Assembly: GCF_947489565.1 (NCBI RefSeq)
Contig: NZ_CANLEA010000025.1
Location: 1-64,000, forward strand
Source: an uncultured Kordia sp.
GTDB lineage: Bacteria > Bacteroidota > Bacteroidia > Flavobacteriales > Flavobacteriaceae
Direction of reading: 5' to 3'
DNA length: 64,000 bases
The notes under the pieces are model-generated. The model was not told the origin of the DNA and ran no database searches. It saw nothing but the letters and a program-made list of their open reading frames with translations. Positions 53,063 to 60,609 of the stretch are shown piece by piece; the stretch's first letter is position 1; every line of letters starts with the position of its first letter. The translations under genes were made by a program, and so were the position numbers.

Positions 53063-53145
53063 AATCTTTTCCGTATTTTTATAGGAAAAAGAAAACCTAG
53101 TGAAAACTTCTTATTTCAACTAGAAAACCCGAAAAAGAAAGGAAC
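53063..53145. repeat. Dispersed intergenic repeat, type B (full copy)
   Basis: The longest copy of the family, between the toxin and the vWA gene. One frame reads SNLFRIFIGKRKPSEN, parallel to NLFGIFIGKEKASKN at 50166. It may be a remnant of a gene end or a small mobile repeat. Confidence 0.6.
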
Positions 53146-53150
53146 CATAA

Positions 53151-54302
53151 ATGAATAGCATGAACTTTAACTATGGAAAAGGCTTTACGTTTAGTAAGCA
53201 TATTCCAGAAGAAGTATCGCATTTTGAACGTGTATTTGATATTTTTAAAGATATTCTCACACATACATCAGGCGATATTGAAGAAGCTTTTGATTGGCTC
53301 GAAACCTTAGACACCGAATACAATATTTTCACGGACGAATACACTTTACAAGATTTTGAAGACGATCTGAAAAAACGCGGATATATTAAAGAAGAAATCG
53401 ATCCAGAAGAAGGAAATGATGGAAGCGAACCCGGAACAGGAAAGAAGATGCTCACTGCTAAGTTGGAAGCTGCTTTGCGTTCGTATGCGTTGGATCAAAT
53501 TTTTGGAAAACTAAAGAAAAGCGGATTGGGAAATCATCGAACTACCAGGCAAGGCGTAGGAGATGAACGTGTGGGAGATCATCGTTCGTTTCAATTTGGA
53601 GACGATTTGGCAATGATCAACATGACGGAAAGTATCAAAAATGCACAGGTCAATAACGGAATTGGCGATTTGCGCATTACAGAAAATGATCTCATCGTTG
53701 AAGAAACCAAACACAAATCGCAAATGAGTACGGTTTTAATGATTGATATCAGTCATTCCATGATTCTCTATGGAGAAGATCGTATTACGCCTGCTAAGAA
53801 AGTTGCGATGGCGTTGGTGGAATTAATTCATCGTAAGTATCCAAAAGATTCCATTGATGTGATTGTCTTTGGAAACGAAGCGTGGCCGATAAAAATCAAA
53901 GATTTACCGTATTTAAAAGTCGGACCGTATCATACAAATACGGTAGCAGGTTTGGAATTAGCTATGGATATTCTCCGTCGAAAACGAAATACCAACAAAC
54001 AAATCTTTATGATTACCGATGGAAAACCGAGTTGTTTAACCTTGCCGAATGGCGAATTTTACAAAAACAGTTTTGGGTTGGACGAACGCATCGTATCCAA
54101 ATGCTTAACCAAAGCCGCACAAGCACGAAAACTCAAAATTCCAATCACAACGTTTATGATTGCCAAAGATCCTCACTTACGTAGGTTTGTAGAAATATTT
54201 ACCGAACAAAACAGAGGAAAAGCATTTCTAACAGGTTTGTCAGGTTTGGGACAAATGATTTTTGAAGATTACGAAAAAAACAGAAAACGAAGAATACGAT
54301 AA
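53151..54302 (+). CDS. vWA-domain protein of ChlD/MoxR-associated type
   Basis: 383 residues; an ATG three codons later (53160) is also possible. The N-terminal ~185 residues are a helical/acidic region, and the vWA domain follows. The MIDAS is intact: DISHS (residues 199-203), the Thr in HTNTVAGLELA, and the Asp in MITDGKPS. The Mg2+-binding site should therefore be functional, unlike the vWA of the bpX operon. It pairs with the AAA+ gene 200 bases downstream; the pair is like the ChlI/ChlD-type ATPase-vWA modules that remodel partner proteins. Confidence 0.88.
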   Translation: MNSMNFNYGKGFTFSKHIPEEVSHFERVFDIFKDILTHTSGDIEEAFDWLETLDTEYNIFTDEYTLQDFEDDLKKRGYIKEEIDPEEGNDGSEPGTGKKMLTAKLEAALRSYALDQIFGKLKKSGLGNHRTTRQGVGDERVGDHRSFQFGDDLAMINMTESIKNAQVNNGIGDLRITENDLIVEETKHKSQMSTVLMIDISHSMILYGEDRITPAKKVAMALVELIHRKYPKDSIDVIVFGNEAWPIKIKDLPYLKVGPYHTNTVAGLELAMDILRRKRNTNKQIFMITDGKPSCLTLPNGEFYKNSFGLDERIVSKCLTKAAQARKLKIPITTFMIAKDPHLRRFVEIFTEQNRGKAFLTGLSGLGQMIFEDYEKNRKRRIR

Positions 54303-54354
54303 TATGAGTTTAGTTTTTTAGTTGAATTTTCAAAGAAAGAATAACAAGATAGTT

Positions 54355-54377
54355 GTCAAATCGAGCGCAGTCGAAAT
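54355..54377. repeat. Dispersed intergenic repeat, type A
   Basis: GTCAAATCGAGCGCAGTCGA, with the TCGA-N6-TCGA core, between the vWA gene and the AAA+ gene. Confidence 0.65.
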
Positions 54378-54502
54378 TATTAGAAACCGTATTTTTCTCT
54401 AGCTTCTAAACGATATACGAAGCGACAAAATATGAACATAAAAAATATAAGAGTCATTTAATAATGAATCAAATTATTAAATGAAAAAGAACAAAATATA
54501 AT

Positions 54503-55954
54503 ATGCAAAAAGACATCACATTCAAAGAGTTAAAAGATTCTGGATATACAGACAAAACCATTAACGAAGAAATTCAAGCAAATTTAATTGCAAAAATAAA
54601 AGCGAATGAACCTATTTTTCAAGGACTATTAGGTTATGAAGACACTGTAATTCCGCAGCTAAAGAAAGCATTATTGGCAGGTCATCATATCAACTTATTA
54701 GGTTTGCGCGGACAAGCGAAAACTAGAATTGCACGTAGCATGATAGATTTGTTGGATGAATATATGCCGATCGTAAAAGGTTCTGAAATCAATGACAGTC
54801 CGTTTCAACCTATTTCAAAATATGCCAGAGATTTGATTGCTGAACATGGTGATGAAACGCCAATTTCTTGGGTACACAGATCGGAACGTTTCTACGAAAA
54901 ACTTGCTACGCCCGATGTAAATGTATCTGATTTAATTGGTGATATTGATCCGATAAAAGCAGCAACGTTAAAACTACCATATTCGGATGAACGCGTGCTG
55001 CATTACGGAATGATTCCGCGTGCAAACCGTTCTATATTTGTAATCAATGAATTGCCAGATTTACAAGCACGCATTCAAGTATCTTTATTCAATATTCTGC
55101 AAGAAGGTGATGTACAAATTCGTGGTTTTCAGCTCAGAATGCCATTGGATATTCAATTTGTATTTACGGCAAATCCAGAAGATTATACGAATAGAGGAAG
55201 CATTGTAACGCCGTTAAAAGATAGAATTGGTTCTCAGATTTTTACACACTATCCAAAATCAATTGCGCTATCACGTGAAATTACGGAGCAAGAAGCAAAT
55301 GTTTCTACGGAAGACAAATCAGCGATCAAAATTCCGAATTTGGCTAAAGATTTACTAGAAGAAGTCGCTTTTGCAGCAAGAAACAGTGAATATGTAGATG
55401 CAAAAAGTGGTGTCAGTGCACGTTTAACCATCAGTGCGATGGAAAACCTAATGGCTGCCGCAAAATTACGTTTAATCGAAACAGGAGCGGAGCAAACTAC
55501 CATTCGTTTGGTAGACTTTATGTCTATTATTCCATCGATTACAGGAAAAATAGAATTGGTCTATGAAGGCGAGCAAGAAGGTGCAGACGAAGTTGCTAAA
55601 ATTTTGATTGACAATGCAGTCATGACACAATTTGAAGATATCTTTCCACGTGTGCCTAAACTAGAAAAAGAAGGTGTAAAAACGACGTATACAGATGTTG
55701 TGACTTGGTTTGAAGACAACTTTATTGAATTGAATTATACAGATTCAGATGAAGAGTTTTACGCAAGTATCAATTCGGTAAAGCCTTTACAAATTATTAT
55801 TGATGAATACGCTTCGGATTATAGCAAAGAAGATCAAGTTTTTTGCAAAGAACTGATATTGTGGGCACTGACAATTAATAACAAACTAGACAAATCTGAA
55901 AACAGTACCGCTTTTACCTTTGATTCTGTTGGATTTGGGAAGCATTTTTTATAG
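54503..55954 (+). CDS. ChlI-like AAA+ ATPase (vWA partner)
   Basis: 483 residues. Walker A is GLRGQAKT (67-74). The Walker B strand reads IFVINELPDL with Asn where Asp is canonical; I recall this VINE/AINE form as normal for this AAA+ subfamily. The ChlI-type insert IQVSLFNILQEGDVQIRGF and FTANPEDYTNRGSIVTPLKDRIGSQI (sensor 1 and arginine finger) are clear. With the vWA gene just upstream it forms an ATPase-vWA unit of unknown client. It should not be called a real magnesium chelatase, because no chlorophyll genes are present. Confidence 0.88.
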   Translation: MQKDITFKELKDSGYTDKTINEEIQANLIAKIKANEPIFQGLLGYEDTVIPQLKKALLAGHHINLLGLRGQAKTRIARSMIDLLDEYMPIVKGSEINDSPFQPISKYARDLIAEHGDETPISWVHRSERFYEKLATPDVNVSDLIGDIDPIKAATLKLPYSDERVLHYGMIPRANRSIFVINELPDLQARIQVSLFNILQEGDVQIRGFQLRMPLDIQFVFTANPEDYTNRGSIVTPLKDRIGSQIFTHYPKSIALSREITEQEANVSTEDKSAIKIPNLAKDLLEEVAFAARNSEYVDAKSGVSARLTISAMENLMAAAKLRLIETGAEQTTIRLVDFMSIIPSITGKIELVYEGEQEGADEVAKILIDNAVMTQFEDIFPRVPKLEKEGVKTTYTDVVTWFEDNFIELNYTDSDEEFYASINSVKPLQIIIDEYASDYSKEDQVFCKELILWALTINNKLDKSENSTAFTFDSVGFGKHFL

Positions 55955-55976
55955 CTGATTTAGAATGACACCATTT

Positions 55977-56831
55977 TTATTGATAATTCTCTAAAAGATT
56001 TTTCTGCAACTCAGAAGGACTCAATCCTGTTTGAGATTTTACAAACAAACTAAAATTAGAAGGAGAATCGAAATTGTAATTATAGGCAATTTCTTTATGA
56101 CTCAACTCTTTAAATGTAAGATCGCGTTTAATTTCGATGAGCAATTGTTTGTGAATATATTTTAATGGTGTCAGTCCTAATTGCTTTTTGGTGATTTGAG
56201 CCAGTTTTTTGGTAGAAACATGTAACAAATCTGCATATTCTTTTACGGACAATCTTGTCATATTCGTTTCTATAAGATTGGCAAAATTGGAAATTAAATC
56301 ACTGGTAACACGAGTTTTTCTCTCTGTGTTCTTTTGTAAAGACTCTTCAATATTATACAAAACAGAGCAAAGTTCGTGTGCTATTTTTTGCTTATAAAAC
56401 ATAGATTTTTCATCAGATAACTGCTTGATATCTTCTAAAGCAATGATAAAAAAATCGGTCAATACTTTATTGTGTTCAAAAATAACGGGTTCATTGTGAA
56501 GTCTATCCAAAACAGATAATGATTTCTTTAATACATCCGAAAAAATCATCGGCTCCGTAAACTGAATTAACAAACCATCTGCTTCTTCTTCTCGTCGTAT
56601 TAAGTGTACTTGTCTAGGTTTTACAACATAACAACTATTGTGCTGAATTGGATGCTTTTTAAAATCTATAATTTGATAACCGCCACCATTTTTAAAGAAT
56701 AAAATTTCATAATAATTATGTCTGTGAATGGCTTTGTAATCATAACTATTGGTGTGCGAAATAAACTCAATATTAATACTATCTATGGTAGATAAATTAT
56801 GTATTGGGATATCATTTACGGCATTAAACAT
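55977..56831 (-). CDS. AraC-family transcriptional regulator
   Basis: 284 residues. The N-terminal cupin-like sensor has HRHNYYEILFFKNGGGYQIIDFKKHPIQHNSCYVVKPRQVHLI. The C-terminal DNA-binding domain has two helix-turn-helix units (SVKEYADLLHVSTKKLAQITKKQLGLTPLKYIH, then SHKEIAYNYNFDSPSNFSLFVKSQTGLSPSEL). The ligand is unknown. It is divergent from the ankyrin/DOMON gene pair, 147 bases away, which makes that pair a natural target. Confidence 0.9.
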   Translation of the reverse strand: MFNAVNDIPIHNLSTIDSINIEFISHTNSYDYKAIHRHNYYEILFFKNGGGYQIIDFKKHPIQHNSCYVVKPRQVHLIRREEEADGLLIQFTEPMIFSDVLKKSLSVLDRLHNEPVIFEHNKVLTDFFIIALEDIKQLSDEKSMFYKQKIAHELCSVLYNIEESLQKNTERKTRVTSDLISNFANLIETNMTRLSVKEYADLLHVSTKKLAQITKKQLGLTPLKYIHKQLLIEIKRDLTFKELSHKEIAYNYNFDSPSNFSLFVKSQTGLSPSELQKNLLENYQ

Positions 56832-56898
56832 GGTATTGAGGGAATAAATTAATATGTAAAACTCTTTTTTTCATATCACGATACTACATGTGAACAAA

Positions 56899-56906
56899 TA
56901 GCTTTG
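56899..56906 (+). promoter_or_regulatory. Putative -7 box TAGCTTTG for ankyrin/DOMON pair
   Basis: TAnnTTTG match in the divergent region, 73 bases before the ankyrin gene; no TTG at the usual -33 position, as might be expected for an activator-dependent promoter. Confidence 0.4.
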
Positions 56907-56978
56907 TGTTATTAGTTACTTATACCCAAGCAGCTAAGAGATTATTTCTAATAGAACAGTTAAAAATCAATTTACCCT

Positions 56979-57503
56979 ATGCATAAAATCATAACCATTC
57001 TTTTTCTAGCAAATGTAGTAGTTATTCAAGCACAGCAAGATGTGTTTAATGTAGCTAGAAACGGAAGTAAAGCAGAAATGGCAGAAATCTATAAGAAATC
57101 ACCAGCTTTAATTAACTCAAAAAATGAAGCTGGATATACGCCATTTTTACTAGCATGTTACAATGGAAATGTGGAAGTTGTTGAGTTTTTAGTAACGAAA
57201 GTCGAAAACATCAACGGAGTTAGTACTTATGGAACTCCACTAATGGCTGCGGTGTATAAAAAGGATGAAAAAATTATAGACATATTATTAAAAAATAATG
57301 TTGATGTAAACAAAGCGGATGCTAATGGCACAACAGCATTACACTACGCAACATTATTTAACAATACGAGTATTGCTGAAAAATTGATTAATGCAGGAGC
57401 AAAAGCTAACAAAAAGGATGGAAGCGGAAAGACAGCTTTAGCGTATGCAATCAATTTCAACAATCAAAAAATTATTACACTTATCAAAAACAAAGCACTA
57501 TGA
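56979..57503 (+). CDS. Secreted ankyrin-repeat protein
   Basis: 174 residues. Signal peptide MHKIITILFLANVVVIQAQ. The mature part has four to five ankyrin repeats: AGYTPFLLACYNGNVEVVEFLV, YGTPLMAAVYKKDEKIIDILLK, NGTTALHYATLFNNTSIAEKLI and SGKTALAYAINFNNQKIITLI. It should be a protein-binding module in the periplasm or envelope. Its stop overlaps the start of the DOMON gene (ATGA), so the two products are made together. Confidence 0.88.
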   Translation: MHKIITILFLANVVVIQAQQDVFNVARNGSKAEMAEIYKKSPALINSKNEAGYTPFLLACYNGNVEVVEFLVTKVENINGVSTYGTPLMAAVYKKDEKIIDILLKNNVDVNKADANGTTALHYATLFNNTSIAEKLINAGAKANKKDGSGKTALAYAINFNNQKIITLIKNKAL

Positions 57504-58261
57504 AAAAAATTACACTTTTTATTTTCTTATTATCCATCAGTTTCTGTTTTGGACAAGCATGGACTACAGGAACCGTATCCTTAGATTCGGATTTTACGGT
57601 AAAATTTGACGTTGATGCTTCCACATCATTAGTGACAATGACTTTAATTGGTCCTTCAAATGTATGGTTAGGAGTTGCTCCTGGAGTTTCAGCTGGCAAT
57701 ATGATGGGAAATGCAGGAGATGATGTGGTAGTATACAATTCAATTGGATTGCAAGATAGAAATATGCTAGCAGGAAACGGTCAACCTAACTTGGATGCTA
57801 GTCAAGATTGGACGATAACGAGTAATACTACATTAATTGGTGTACGAACTATTGTAGCTACAAGAGCCATAAACACAGGAGATGCTAATGATTATATTTT
57901 TCCAACGGCAACGGGACCCATTCCATTATTATGGGCAAAAGGTGGTGGATTAACATTTGGATATCATACTGGCGGAAGAGGTGGCACAGTAGCCAATTTG
58001 ACACTTGGAGTGGATCGTTTTGCGCTGACAAATTTTTCAGTAAGTCCTAATCCATCAGCTTCAAACTTTACAATTACATTGCCTACTAAAAACAATAGCG
58101 CAAAAGTAGAAGTCTATAGTATGTTAGGAAAACAAATTTTAACAAAACAACTTAAAGAACAGCGTACAAATATTGAAGTATCTCAATGGAATAGTGGAAT
58201 CTATCTTATTAAAGTTACTGTGAATGATTTTACACAAACAAAACGTTTTGTGAAAAGTTAA
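57500..58261 (+). CDS. DOMON-domain T9SS protein
   Basis: 253 residues. Signal peptide MKKITLFIFLLSISFCFGQ. Residues about 20-165 look like a DOMON domain (VWLGVAPGVSAGNMMGNAGDDVVVYNS, QDWTITSNTTLIGVRTIVATRAINTGDANDY, LLWAKGGGLTFGYHTGGRGG), a beta-sandwich that binds heme or sugars; the methionine pair and the His in GYHTG are candidate heme ligands. The C-terminus is a T9SS type A sorting domain (SPNPSASNFTITLPT...SGIYLIKVTVNDFTQTKRFVKS). Thus a surface-exposed or secreted redox or binding protein, coupled to a periplasmic ankyrin protein. Confidence 0.85.
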   Translation: MKKITLFIFLLSISFCFGQAWTTGTVSLDSDFTVKFDVDASTSLVTMTLIGPSNVWLGVAPGVSAGNMMGNAGDDVVVYNSIGLQDRNMLAGNGQPNLDASQDWTITSNTTLIGVRTIVATRAINTGDANDYIFPTATGPIPLLWAKGGGLTFGYHTGGRGGTVANLTLGVDRFALTNFSVSPNPSASNFTITLPTKNNSAKVEVYSMLGKQILTKQLKEQRTNIEVSQWNSGIYLIKVTVNDFTQTKRFVKS

Positions 58262-58291
58262 ATAGTTGAATATCATAATAATTGTTACGTG

Positions 58292-58322
58292 AAAAACACT
58301 CCCAAATAGGGAGTGTTTTTAT
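58292..58322. terminator. Bidirectional terminator
   Basis: Perfect inverted repeat AAAAACACTCCC (58292-58303) / GGGAGTGTTTTT (58309-58320) between convergent genes. Confidence 0.92.
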
Positions 58323-58368
58323 GAACAATAAATAAAAATGGTTGGTTAGCCACTATCCTAAAATTAGT

Positions 58369-59652
58369 CTAGTGATTATCTTCAGCGAGCTGCATAGCAG
58401 CGGCGTCAATTTTTTGTAAATCAATCTTAGCAATTGATTTCACCGCTTGTTCATACGGTTCTAACACAACTTCGTTAGCAGGCTTATTTTTCTTTAAAAT
58501 TTCTTTGTACGCATCCATAAAAGTTTCAACATCTAAGAGCGTGTAGTATGCGTTAACATGTTGCGTTCCTGCTTGTGCAGCAAAACGAACTAGATTTCGT
58601 AAATACGCAGCATATTTTCCTAAAGCTAATGGCAATACCAATCGGATATATTTTAATGTTTTCGATATTTTATCGTCAATAGTAGTATCAAAAGTACCGT
58701 TTAAGGTGGTAGATGGCGAAATTTGCTTGTAACGATTCACAGGAATTCCTGCAATGTTTTTAGCAGATAATGCATTCAATGCTGCAACGGTAGCCAAAGT
58801 TCCTGTTAAGGTTTCTGCAGGATTGGCATCACTTGGTTGCTTGATATATTCGTCATAAATAGTCGGAATCTTTTCCAAATCGCCTTTTTCCCATGCATGT
58901 GGCACAACATCTAATGCATTGTGCTGACTCAAATAATAAATTTTATTTGCTGCAATTTGCTTTTCATAATACGAAGCAAATCCTTCATCACCTGGTGTTG
59001 GGCCAGCCGTTGGAAATGCACCAACAGAAGCTTTATTATTTGGATCCCATTCCTCTTTCTTATCTACTAAATAAAGAGCGAGCGTAGGAGATAATGCGCC
59101 TCCTAAACTATGACCAGCGACGGCTACTTGTATATTATCTAAATTTGAATGATCGTTGATGAAATTCTTCAGTGCAGTTATTAAAGAAGTATTCTCTTTA
59201 TTGATCATGCCTAATAAAATATTAAGACCAGTATTTGTTCCATTAGAAATATTTCCAGAATTAGGTACGCCGGTTACAAGTTCCCAAGAAATAGTTTTAT
59301 GAACAGAAAAATCTTCAACAAACCATCCATAAGGTGAATTTACGTTTGTTCCTGCAATACCAATTACGATGGTATTTTCACTTTCATTATAATACATTCC
59401 CATAGTATTATCGGCGTGTACAGATGTTGAGGTTGGATCGTTTGCATACACAATTGGTCCCCAAATCGCTTTCCATTCACCAATAATTGCGGTTGTTTCT
59501 TTGAGTACATCATGCGCAACTGTAGTTACATAATTTTGCATTTCTATCATTCCGCTTTTGCAATCGGCTTGTTTCCAAGAAAGGCCTGAGGCAGAATTTA
59601 CAGAGAATGATAAACTATATATTTGTTTAAGTAGTTGATTAGATGGATTCAT
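58369..59652 (-). CDS. Class 3 (Fungal_lipase3-type) lipase
   Basis: 427 residues, no signal peptide. The lipase_3 core is clear: IVIGIAGTNVNSPYGWFVEDF (oxyanion region), the GxSxG elbow AVAGHSLGGALSPTLALYL with Ser182, and YLSQHNALDVVPHAW carrying the catalytic Asp and, probably, His. The C-terminal third is helical. Hydrolysis of acylglycerols is expected. Absence of a signal peptide suggests a cytosolic protein, or export by a route not visible in sequence. Confidence 0.85.
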   Translation of the reverse strand: MNPSNQLLKQIYSLSFSVNSASGLSWKQADCKSGMIEMQNYVTTVAHDVLKETTAIIGEWKAIWGPIVYANDPTSTSVHADNTMGMYYNESENTIVIGIAGTNVNSPYGWFVEDFSVHKTISWELVTGVPNSGNISNGTNTGLNILLGMINKENTSLITALKNFINDHSNLDNIQVAVAGHSLGGALSPTLALYLVDKKEEWDPNNKASVGAFPTAGPTPGDEGFASYYEKQIAANKIYYLSQHNALDVVPHAWEKGDLEKIPTIYDEYIKQPSDANPAETLTGTLATVAALNALSAKNIAGIPVNRYKQISPSTTLNGTFDTTIDDKISKTLKYIRLVLPLALGKYAAYLRNLVRFAAQAGTQHVNAYYTLLDVETFMDAYKEILKKNKPANEVVLEPYEQAVKSIAKIDLQKIDAAAMQLAEDNH

Positions 59653-59821
59653 TGCTTTTTTTTCATTGTGAGTGTTAATACTAATACATACAAATTAACA
59701 GCTAAAAAAAAAGGAGTAACAGAAGATTTCCACTTGAATATAGAACCACGTAGTTTTACTGATAAAAATTAAAAAATTGTATATTGAATGTTAAAAAAAT
59801 GTCATTTATCTAAATAATTAT

Positions 59822-59829
59822 TACATTTG
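59822..59829 (+). promoter_or_regulatory. Putative -7 box TACATTTG
   Basis: TAnnTTTG match 26 bases before the GTG start of the miniature T9SS protein. No TTG at optimal spacing. Confidence 0.45.
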
Positions 59830-59854
59830 TGTAAATACACCAAATTTATAACGA

Positions 59855-60184
59855 GTGAAGCAAAAAATACTTTTACTTATTTTACTACTTTCTTTTAGCA
59901 CGGCAACTTTTGCCCAAAGTTCTGCTACTGCACAATTTGCTTCAAATCCAGAAACAGTTTTTAATATTTCTCCTAATCCTGGAGTAAATGAATTAAACAT
60001 TCGATTGACTCAAAAAACAAATGCAGCATTAGAAGTTTATAACTTGCTTGGTAGAAAAATCTACTCAGGAAAATTAACAACAATGCACAACGCGATTGAT
60101 ATTTCTTCGTGGAAATCTGGAATTTATCTTGTAAAAGTAATTACAGATAAAAAATCAATTACAAAACGCTTCGTGAAGAAGTAA
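59855..60184 (+). CDS. Miniature T9SS protein: signal peptide plus sorting domain
   Basis: 109 residues, GTG start. A signal peptide (KQKILLLILLLSFSTATFAQ) is followed by only about 15 residues (SSATAQFASNPETVF) and then a complete T9SS type A sorting domain: NISPNPGVNELNIRLTQ, ALEVYNLLGRKIYSGKL, SSWKSGIYLVKVITDKKSITKRFVKK. There is essentially no cargo domain. It could be a surface anchor, a decoy or regulator for the secretion machine, or the remnant of a larger gene. Confidence 0.8.
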   Translation: MKQKILLLILLLSFSTATFAQSSATAQFASNPETVFNISPNPGVNELNIRLTQKTNAALEVYNLLGRKIYSGKLTTMHNAIDISSWKSGIYLVKVITDKKSITKRFVKK

Positions 60185-60609
60185 TTTTCTTTTATTTCCT
60201 ATTTTAAAATACGATTCTGAATCATCTCTTTTCAGAGTAAATTTTCATTGTCAATATTTAGTATTGAGAAGTTTCAAAAATACTTTCCTATTCTTGTTTT
60301 TTTCTTCTGCTACCAAAACATAATTATGCATATTGATGAATTAATAAAAAAGATAAAATCCTTTCCTTAACGCTGCCTTTTTGCACACACTTTTTTTAGT
60401 ATGAAAATACAATCTGCGATATTTTAGTATAAAACGGAACGGTTCAATTTTGAAAATTTTAATTTTTACGATTTTAATTCGTCACTTTTTAAGGCAAATT
60501 CGTCACAACAACCTATATTTATTGACTCTCTTTCGGTAGTATCAGTTATTTTTGAACTCAAAATAATCTTACACAAACACAAAGTAACATTTCTCAATTC
60601 CCAAATTAA
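60185..60609. other. 425-base intergenic region with paired direct repeat
   Basis: I see no gene here. It is AT-rich. The 10-base string AATTCGTCAC occurs twice, at 60476-60485 and 60497-60506, 21 bases apart (two helical turns), about 105-135 bases before the next gene. A TAGTATGAAAATA string near 60400 recalls the degraded type B repeat at 51110. No strong terminator hairpin follows the gene ending at 60184. Confidence 0.6.
60476..60506 (+). promoter_or_regulatory. Tandem AATTCGTCAC direct repeats, LytTR-like geometry
   Basis: Two identical 10-base direct repeats on the same helix face. This is the geometry used by LytTR-family response regulators, which bind ~9-base direct repeats spaced about 21 bases centre to centre. 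Factor identity is inference. Confidence 0.45.

Noticed and set aside
54503-55954. Reading the AAA+ gene as a true magnesium chelatase subunit
   Set aside because: No chlorophyll or cobalamin biosynthesis genes nearby, and the vWA partner is not the ChlD/CobT type by its N-terminal region.
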